This document shows positions 18,047-24,578 of a DNA stretch of 64,000 nucleotides, piece by piece. Numbering within the stretch: position 1 is the first letter of the stretch; every line of letters starts with the position of its first letter. The stretch is from Fibrobacterota bacterium (GTDB lineage: Bacteria; Fibrobacterota; Fibrobacteria; UBA5070): positions 1-64,000 of the forward strand of contig JADKBN010000002.1 in the NCBI GenBank assembly GCA_016715065.1, written 5' to 3'. The translations under genes were made by a program, and so were the position numbers. The notes beneath the pieces are model-generated. The model worked only from the letters and a program-made list of their open reading frames with translations. It did not search any database and was not told the DNA's origin.

Positions 18047-19132
18047 TTACCTAACAGGAATCGTCAGAGTCTGCGGCCCGGCGAACACCCCTTTGCAGAT
18101 CGCCGTCAAATACCACTCCTTGGGTACAACCGATTTTCCCGTGGACGAATCGACCAGAAGCGGCGCCAGGTCCAGGGTATGGTGGCCCACCAGGCCGGCG
18201 TCCGTTTTGGTCATACGCGCTTTGGGGATCAGGATTTCCAGGTCGCGGTTGGCCGAATTCACGTCGGCGCCGAACAGGAGGCGCACGGGGATGCGAAGTT
18301 GCGTCGCGGGGAGGTCGTCGGCGATCGAAATCGACACGATGGCTGGGATCTTGAAGACGCGTCCATCGATGGTGATCGGATTGGGTTCGACCACCACAGA
18401 GATCCCCGGAGCGGAGGGGTTCCGGGATCCGGACCTTGTGGCGAAACTCTCGGAGGTCATCTCGAAGGCCGATGGAGGCTGGGTGAGCGAAAGAGGAAGT
18501 GGCTTGTCCGCAGTGGACAAAAACTGGCTCCCCGTCTCGAAATCCAGCGGATTGGAGAGGATCTTGCCCGTGTAGACGAAAAGTCTCCAGCGCCCCCAAG
18601 GGCCGGTGAACTTCGATGCTGGGTAGGCGATGTCCTTGCGTTCCACGTCTGGTCCAGCGATTTGATTTGAAACGGATGGTGATGGCGAGAGGGTCTTGGT
18701 GGGCTTGGGAAACGATTCGATCGAGGTTTCGCCCGTTTGCAGGTCAATCAGAATTTTGCTGGAGCGTCGGCTCGGCTGGAACTGGGGGGCGAAGTCCGGT
18801 GGATTCTTGAAGCAAGCCACGGCACGGAATTCGGGGTGCTGATCGCGATCCCATCTGCGAGGTCCCTCCAGAACGATCACCGACTTTTCCGGCAGATCGA
18901 GCAGGGCGAATTCGAGATCGTCCATTGGGTTTTCGTTGAAATAATCCTCATCGGAAAACTGCTGGAGGTAGGTGAATTCGGTCACGTCATGGCTCCTTGG
19001 AATCGCGGGAGGAATGGATGGGCCGGGCCTTGGCGCAGGGGTCGCAGGGGTAGCGTGATTCCGCTGGCACTGCGTCAGCATCAGCATGGAGGCGGCGGCA
19101 AAAGTTGTCTTCAGAAGACGGGTTTCCTTCAT
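18047..19132 (-). CDS. Tandem lipoprotein paralog F, candidate immunity protein
   Basis: This is the last of six tandem paralogs and has 361 residues. It has a signal peptide (LLKTTFAAASMLMLTQC) with an unusual Gln before the Cys, a Pro-rich linker, and an N-terminal half opening EFTYLQQFSDEDYF. Shared motifs follow: LEGPRRWDRDQHPEFRA, GPWGRWRLFVYTGKILSNPL, LLFGADVNSANRDLEILIPK, and a C-terminal PKEWYLTAICKGVFAGPQTL. The C-terminal half is more diverged from copies A, C and D. It is probably exported and anchored in the periplasm. The family is not one I can name. Its position behind a predicted metallopeptidase effector suggests immunity. Confidence 0.8.
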   Translation of the reverse strand: MKETRLLKTTFAAASMLMLTQCQRNHATPATPAPRPGPSIPPAIPRSHDVTEFTYLQQFSDEDYFNENPMDDLEFALLDLPEKSVIVLEGPRRWDRDQHPEFRAVACFKNPPDFAPQFQPSRRSSKILIDLQTGETSIESFPKPTKTLSPSPSVSNQIAGPDVERKDIAYPASKFTGPWGRWRLFVYTGKILSNPLDFETGSQFLSTADKPLPLSLTQPPSAFEMTSESFATRSGSRNPSAPGISVVVEPNPITIDGRVFKIPAIVSISIADDLPATQLRIPVRLLFGADVNSANRDLEILIPKARMTKTDAGLVGHHTLDLAPLLVDSSTGKSVVPKEWYLTAICKGVFAGPQTLTIPVR

Positions 19133-19139
19133 TTTCGGT

Positions 19140-20225
19140 TTACCTGACAGGAATCGACAGAGGTTTCGGTCCGGAGAGCATCCCTTTGCAAATCGCCGTC
19201 AGGTACCACTCGTTTGTCTGGACTGTCTGTCCCGTGGTCGAATCGATCAGAAGGGGCGCAAGGTCCAGCGTGTAGTGCCCTACAAGTCCGCCCTCCGTTT
19301 TTGTCATGCGCGCTTTCGGGATCAGGATTTCCAGGTCGTGGTTGGCCGCATTGACGTCGGATCCGAACAAGAGGCGCATCGGGACGCGGACCTGCGTTGC
19401 GGGGAAGTCGTCCGCCATGGCGACGGTGATGGTCGCAGGATGCTTCAGGACCTGCCCGTCGATGGACACCGGTGCCGACCCGATGGCGATCGAGATTCCC
19501 GGTGGAGCTGGATTCGGTGATTCCAGGGTCGCCCCGAAGCGTTCGGTGGTGGTCTCCCAGGTCGTCATGGGCTGGACCAGGGGTGTAGGGAGCTTCCTGG
19601 CCGAGGGTGACAGATTCCGGTTTCCCGTCTGGAAGTCCAGGGGATTGGACAGGAGTCTACCCGTGTGGACCAGAAGTCTCCACGAGCCCCAGGCTCCGGC
19701 GAACCGGGAGGCCGGGTAGTCGATTTGCTTGCGTAGGATCTTCGGGCCTTCGTTCGGCTTGGGTGCGGAGGCAGGGTTCGCAGGAGATTTCGTTGACCTG
19801 GGAAAGTCTTCCACGGAGGATTCTCCCGTGAGAAGATCGACCAGGATCAAGCTGGACCGGTAGTTCGGCTGGAAGGGCATTGGGAAATCCGGCGGATTCT
19901 TGAAGCCGACGATGGCATGGAACTGGGGATGCTTGTCTTGCTCCCAGACGCGAGGTCCGCCCAGACGTATCAGTGCGGGCTCGGGATGGTCCAGCAAGGC
20001 GTATACGAATTCATCCATCGGATGTTCCGCGAAGAAATCCGCATCGTCGAACTGCTTGAAGTAGGGAAACTCGGTCATGTCAGACCTCATGTGTGTCGCT
20101 GAAAGCGAGGAGGGACTGGGCATCGACGAGGGTGGCGCAGGTGTCGTGGAAGTCCGCTGGCACTGTGTCAGCGTCAGCATGGAGGCTGCTGCAAAGGCTA
20201 TCGTCAGGAATCGATTCGCCATCAT
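19140..20225 (-). CDS. Tandem lipoprotein paralog E, candidate immunity protein
   Basis: The fifth copy has 361 residues and a signal FLTIAFAAASMLTLTQC. It shares the family core (LGGPRVWEQDKHPQFHA, GAWGSWRLLVHTGRLLSNPL, LLFGSDVNAANHDLEILIPK, NEWYLTAICKGMLSGPKPL). The start lies six bases after the stop of copy D, so it is probably translated by coupling. The N-terminal half (EFPYFKQFDDADFFAEHPMD) and the middle differ strongly from its neighbours, while the C-terminal 80 residues are well conserved. In the alternate frame near its start, a relic of the effector tail (ADFHDTCATLVDAQSLL) can still be read. Confidence 0.8.
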   Translation of the reverse strand: MMANRFLTIAFAAASMLTLTQCQRTSTTPAPPSSMPSPSSLSATHMRSDMTEFPYFKQFDDADFFAEHPMDEFVYALLDHPEPALIRLGGPRVWEQDKHPQFHAIVGFKNPPDFPMPFQPNYRSSLILVDLLTGESSVEDFPRSTKSPANPASAPKPNEGPKILRKQIDYPASRFAGAWGSWRLLVHTGRLLSNPLDFQTGNRNLSPSARKLPTPLVQPMTTWETTTERFGATLESPNPAPPGISIAIGSAPVSIDGQVLKHPATITVAMADDFPATQVRVPMRLLFGSDVNAANHDLEILIPKARMTKTEGGLVGHYTLDLAPLLIDSTTGQTVQTNEWYLTAICKGMLSGPKPLSIPVR

Positions 20226-20231
20226 CTCTTC

Positions 20232-21317
20232 CTACCTAACAGGAATTGTTAACGCTTGTGGTCCGGCGAAAGCCCCTTTGCAGATCGCCGTCAGGTACCA
20301 CTCGTTTGGCTGGACTGTCTGCCCCGTGGTCGAATCGATCAGAAGGGGCGCGAGGTCCAGCGTGTAGTGGCCTACAAGTCCACCTTCGACCTTGGTCGTG
20401 CGGTCCTTGGGGATCAGGATCTCCATGCTATGGTTGGCCCAATTCACGTCCGATCCGAAGAGCAGGCGCACGGGGATCCATCGCTGTTGGGGAGGCAAGT
20501 TGTCGGGCACGAAAACAGTGAGGTCCAACGGGTGCATCCAGCGCCTCGCATCGACCGTGGCCTCGCCAGCTTCCTGGGCGAACGCGATCCCCGGGGCGTT
20601 CAACTGGGGGGAGGCGGGTCGCTGAGCGAAGACCTGTGATGATAATTCCTGCTCGGTCGGAGCCCGAAGCAGATGCGGAGGAATCCGGCGATCCTTCTCG
20701 GTCAGCTCGCGATGTCCGGTCTCGAAATCGAGAGGGTTTGATATGGCACTTCCCGCGTAGACAAACAGTCTCCAATTCCCCCAAGGTCCGGCAAACCGGA
20801 AGGCGGGAAGAAGAATATTTTTTCGGAAACACTCGGTTTCCGCTGGTGGTGATGGAGGCAATGATCGCGATAGCGATTTCCCCGATGCGGGAAAATCGAT
20901 GAAATCAACCGTTCCCGTCGTCATGTCGACGAGCACCGCTTTCGCTCGTTTCTCCGGGTTGAAGGAAGCCGCCAATTCCGGGGAGTATCTGAAGCCGGCG
21001 ACAGCACGGAACTCCGGATGAAGACCTGGCTCCCACAATCGAGGGCCTCCGATCCGGATCGCAAGGCCGGCATCCAGCTTGTAGATCTCGCTCTCAAGAT
21101 CGACCATTCGGTTGCCAGCAAAGAAATCACTATCCGTAAACTGATTGAAATATTCGAATTGCATGGTGCCAGTCTTCGAGGTCATTGAAGCGGAGGAGGG
21201 GCTGGACTTTGGCGAATTTGGCGCAGGTGTCGCGGAGGTCCGCTGGCACTGTGTCAGCATCAGGATGGAGGCTGCTGCAAACGCTGTCGTCAGGAATCGA
21301 GTCTCCATCATCTCCAT
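20232..21317 (-). CDS. Tandem lipoprotein paralog D, candidate immunity protein
   Basis: The fourth copy has 361 residues and a signal FLTTAFAAASILMLTQC. Its ATG directly abuts the stop of copy C. The second half, from SNPLDFETGHRELTEKDRRI to the end, is nearly identical to that of copies A and C, while the first half (MQFEYFNQFTDSDFFAGNRM, YKLDAGLAIRIGGPRLWEPG) is clearly different. This mosaic pattern suggests gene conversion of the C-terminal half with diversification of the N-terminal half. Confidence 0.82.
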   Translation of the reverse strand: MEMMETRFLTTAFAAASILMLTQCQRTSATPAPNSPKSSPSSASMTSKTGTMQFEYFNQFTDSDFFAGNRMVDLESEIYKLDAGLAIRIGGPRLWEPGLHPEFRAVAGFRYSPELAASFNPEKRAKAVLVDMTTGTVDFIDFPASGKSLSRSLPPSPPAETECFRKNILLPAFRFAGPWGNWRLFVYAGSAISNPLDFETGHRELTEKDRRIPPHLLRAPTEQELSSQVFAQRPASPQLNAPGIAFAQEAGEATVDARRWMHPLDLTVFVPDNLPPQQRWIPVRLLFGSDVNWANHSMEILIPKDRTTKVEGGLVGHYTLDLAPLLIDSTTGQTVQPNEWYLTAICKGAFAGPQALTIPVR

Positions 21318-22406
21318 CTACCTGACAGGAACCGTCAGCGCTTGCGGCCCTGAGAACACCCCTTTGCAGATCGCCGTCAGGTACCATTCCTTCGGGTTCA
21401 CTGGCGTTCCCGTGGACGAATCGATCAGAAGCGGCGCGAGGTCCAGCGTGTAGTGCCCTACAAGTCCACCTTCGACCTTGGTCGTGCGGCCCTTGGGGAT
21501 CAGGATCTCCATGCTATGGTTGGCCCAATTCACGTCCGATCCGAAGAGCAGGCGCACGGGGATCCATCGCTGTTGGGGAGGGAAGTTGTCGGGCACGAAA
21601 ACAGTGAGGTCCAACGGGTGCAGCCAGCGCCTTGCATCGACCGAGGCCTCGCCCGCTTCCTGGGCGAACGCGATCCCCGGGGCGTTCAACTGGGGGGAGG
21701 CGGGTCGCTGAGCGAAGACCTGTGATGACAATTCCTGTTCGGTCGGAGCCCGAAGGAGATGCGGAGGAATCCGGCGATCCTTCTCGGTCAGCTCGCGATG
21801 TCCGGTCTCGAAGTCGAGAGGGTTTGACAGGACCTTTCCCGAGAAGACGAACAATCGCCAGGTGCTCCAGGGGCCAGGAAATTTGGTCGCAGGAAAACTG
21901 ATGCTCTTTTCGCCACGAAGAGTTCCGGTCGATGGGAGTGGAGGGGGAGGGCGAGAAGGTGATTTTCCAATGGCTGGAAATGGGATCATCTCAGAGGTTC
22001 CTGTCGCCATTTCGATGAGGATCATTTTCGCCCTGCTTTCTGGATTGAACATCCGGTTCATTTCCAGAGGAAACTTGTATCCGGCGAACGCCTGATACAT
22101 CGGGTGCAGCGTTGGATCCCATTCTCGAGGACCTCCGATCCGGATAGCGATCTTGGCATCCAGCTGATGTACCGCGTCGCTCAAGAAGATCATTCGCGGA
22201 TCTTCACGGAAGCAATCTTCGTCGCTGAACTGCTTGAAGAATTCGAAGTCCATGGTGTCACCCTGCGAGATCGCTGAAGGAGAGGAGCCACTGGGCTTTG
22301 ACGAGGGCGGCGCAGGGGGCGCAGAAGTCCGCTGGCACTGTGTCAGCATCAGGATGGAGGCTGCTGCAAACGCTGTCGTCAGGAATCGAATCCCCATCAT
22401 CTCCAT
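21318..22406 (-). CDS. Tandem lipoprotein paralog C, candidate immunity protein
   Basis: The third copy has 362 residues and a signal FLTTAFAAASILMLTQC. It begins immediately after the stop of copy B. Its N-terminal half contains FEFFKQFSDEDCFREDPRM and IRIGGPREWDPTLHPMYQAF. Its C-terminal half is almost the same as in A and D (RAPTEQELSSQVFAQRPASP, LLFGSDVNWANHSMEILIPK, PKEWYLTAICKGVFSGPQAL). The alternate-frame effector tail relic (ADFCAPCAALVKAQWLLSFS) is well preserved at its 5' end. Confidence 0.82.
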   Translation of the reverse strand: MEMMGIRFLTTAFAAASILMLTQCQRTSAPPAPPSSKPSGSSPSAISQGDTMDFEFFKQFSDEDCFREDPRMIFLSDAVHQLDAKIAIRIGGPREWDPTLHPMYQAFAGYKFPLEMNRMFNPESRAKMILIEMATGTSEMIPFPAIGKSPSRPPPPLPSTGTLRGEKSISFPATKFPGPWSTWRLFVFSGKVLSNPLDFETGHRELTEKDRRIPPHLLRAPTEQELSSQVFAQRPASPQLNAPGIAFAQEAGEASVDARRWLHPLDLTVFVPDNFPPQQRWIPVRLLFGSDVNWANHSMEILIPKGRTTKVEGGLVGHYTLDLAPLLIDSSTGTPVNPKEWYLTAICKGVFSGPQALTVPVR

Positions 22407-23489
22407 CTACCTGACAGGAATCGTCAGCGCTTGCGGCTCGGCGATCACCCCTTTGCAGATCGCCGTCAGGTACCATTCCTTGGGTGGATTGAACTTTCCA
22501 GATCCAGGATCCATCGAAAGCAAAGAGAGATCAAGAGCGAAGTGACCCGAAAGGAATCCATCCTTGCGATCGATGAGTCCGATGGGGATTTGGAGTTCCA
22601 GCAAGTGGTTGGAATTCGGGACATCTGCACCGAACAGCAGTTCCAGCGGAATCCACTGGCCATGGAACGAGGAGTCATCCGGGACGAGGAAGGATCCGAG
22701 AAGAGGCAAATTCCAACGCCGACCTTCAAGGATGAGAGGTTCCTTCGATACGACAACCTGGATGCCCTGCCCATTCAGGGAGGGGCTGGACGGAAGCTGC
22801 GTGAAAATGAGGTCGGGACGCGTCTGTGGCGCCAGGTGAAGCGCTTGCCAGGATGGATCCGCCTGAAGGTCGAGGCCAGGGGTTCCCGCATGGATCTTAA
22901 GTGGATTTGATATGAATTTGCCGGAATACCCAAAGACAATCCAATCAGCCGGCGCACCTTCGAACAGTTCCTTCGGAAGATCCACCCATCTTTGGTTCGC
23001 AGTGGTCGACTCGGGACGAGTCCCCGAGGGAGCGGGAGTTGAGGGTTGTTTTTCACGCTCCGCGAGCGGGACTTTGATCAGCTTTCCAGTTCTTTGATTG
23101 GCCAGGTAGAGCGATCCTCTGCGCTTAGGATTGAAGCCTTGGGGGAGAGAAGAGTGGGTTTTGATCCCCACGATGATTGGAAAGGCCGGATGTTCGACTG
23201 GATTCCAATGCTTCGGGCCGCCGAGCACCATCGAGGAGGTGTCTGGCGTTTCCAGCATGGAAAAACCCAAAGCGGACATCTCCTTGTGAGCGAAGAAATC
23301 GGAATCTTGGAATGACTCCAAATACGAAATGGGCATGGTGTCAGCCTTCGAGATCGTTGAAGGGGAGGATGGCTTGGACTTCGACGGGGGCGGCGCAGGT
23401 GTCGCAGAAGTCCGCTGGCACTGTGTTAGCATCAGCGTGGAGGCTGCTGCAAACGCTGTCGTCAGGAATCGAATCCCCCTCATCTCCAT
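22407..23489 (-). CDS. Tandem lipoprotein paralog B, diverged copy
   Basis: The second copy has 360 residues and is the most diverged. The signal (FLTTAFAAASTLMLTQC) and the last 25 residues (PKEWYLTAICKGVIAEPQAL) match its neighbours, but the body differs: MVLGGPKHWNPVEHPAFPII, FGYSGKFISNPLKIHAG, LLFGADVPNSNHLLELQIPI. It starts directly after the TAG of copy A. An internal ATG two codons later would have GGAG immediately before it. The sharp change from conserved ends to a divergent body is what recombination at shared flanks would produce. Confidence 0.8.
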   Translation of the reverse strand: MEMRGIRFLTTAFAAASTLMLTQCQRTSATPAPPPSKSKPSSPSTISKADTMPISYLESFQDSDFFAHKEMSALGFSMLETPDTSSMVLGGPKHWNPVEHPAFPIIVGIKTHSSLPQGFNPKRRGSLYLANQRTGKLIKVPLAEREKQPSTPAPSGTRPESTTANQRWVDLPKELFEGAPADWIVFGYSGKFISNPLKIHAGTPGLDLQADPSWQALHLAPQTRPDLIFTQLPSSPSLNGQGIQVVVSKEPLILEGRRWNLPLLGSFLVPDDSSFHGQWIPLELLFGADVPNSNHLLELQIPIGLIDRKDGFLSGHFALDLSLLSMDPGSGKFNPPKEWYLTAICKGVIAEPQALTIPVR

Positions 23490-24578
23490 CTACCTAACAG
23501 GAATCGTCAGCGCTTGCGGCTCGGCGATCACCCCTTTGCAGATCGCCGTCAGGTACCATTCCTTCGGCTGCACTGGTATTCCCGTGGACGAATCGATCAG
23601 AAGCGGCGCCAGGTCCAGCGTGTAGTGCCCTACAAGTCCGCCTTCCACCTTGGTCGTGCGCTCCTTGGGGATCAGGATCTCCATGCTGTGGTTTGCCCAA
23701 TTCACGTCCGATCCGAAGAGCAGGCGCACGGGGATCCAATGCTGTTGGGGAGGGAAGTCGTCTGCTACGAAGAGGGTGAGATCCAGCGGATACATCCAGC
23801 GTCTCGCATCGACCGAGGTTTCGCCCGCTTCCTGCAAGAACGCGATCCCCGGGGCATTCAATTGGGGGGAAGCGGGTCGCTGGGCGAAAACCTGTGATGA
23901 CAATTCCTGGTCGGTCGGAGCCCGAAGCAGATGCGGAGGGATCTGGCGATCCTTCTCGGTCAGCTCGCGATGTCCCGTCTCGAAGTCCAGAGGGTTGGAC
24001 AGGATCTTCCCCGAGAAGACGAACAATCGCCAAGTACCCCAGGGTCCGAGAAACTTCGAGCTAGGAAACCGAATCGACCTGCGTGCACACTTGACGGCTG
24101 TCGTCATCGTTTCCGTAGGCGCCTGATTTCCAGATGCGGATTTTCCAGAAGCCTCGAACCCTTCCATTGACGTCGAGCCGGTAGCCAGATCGATCAGGAT
24201 CATTTCGGCTCGCTGTTTTGGCAGGAAAGCGCGATGGATGCCTGCCTGGAGCTTGAAACCAGTCAGTGCCCTGTACGAATCCTGCTTCGAAGGATCCCAG
24301 ATGCGAGGGCCACCCAATCGGATCGCAGAGCTGTCATCCAGATCCAGAATGGCTTCCTCCAAGCCGGCCATGAGGTTGTTCGAGAAAAAGTCGTCATCCG
24401 TGAATTGTTTGAAGAATTCGAATTCCATCGGGTCAGCCTTTGAGATCACTGAAGGAGAGGAGGGACTGGGCCTTGACGAAAGTGGCGCAGGTGTCGCAGA
24501 AGTCCGCTGGCACTGTGTCAGCGTCAGCATGGAACATGACGCAATGACCATCAATCCAGATCGGATTGGCTTTTCCAT
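23490..24578 (-). CDS. Tandem lipoprotein paralog A, overlapping the effector gene end
   Basis: The copy nearest the effector has 362 residues. The start at 24578 is chosen because it gives a signal peptide (MEKPIRSGLMVIASCSMLTL) and is preceded by an AGAAAGG stretch. Upstream in-frame ATGs fall deep in the effector gene. The first 146 bases overlap the effector's end in a different frame. Two candidate lipid-attachment cysteines exist: IASC, which fits a standard lipobox, and LTQC, which is the one shared by all six copies. The C-terminal half matches C and D closely. Genetic overlap with the effector makes co-translation likely. Confidence 0.82.
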   Translation of the reverse strand: MEKPIRSGLMVIASCSMLTLTQCQRTSATPAPLSSRPSPSSPSVISKADPMEFEFFKQFTDDDFFSNNLMAGLEEAILDLDDSSAIRLGGPRIWDPSKQDSYRALTGFKLQAGIHRAFLPKQRAEMILIDLATGSTSMEGFEASGKSASGNQAPTETMTTAVKCARRSIRFPSSKFLGPWGTWRLFVFSGKILSNPLDFETGHRELTEKDRQIPPHLLRAPTDQELSSQVFAQRPASPQLNAPGIAFLQEAGETSVDARRWMYPLDLTLFVADDFPPQQHWIPVRLLFGSDVNWANHSMEILIPKERTTKVEGGLVGHYTLDLAPLLIDSSTGIPVQPKEWYLTAICKGVIAEPQALTIPVR

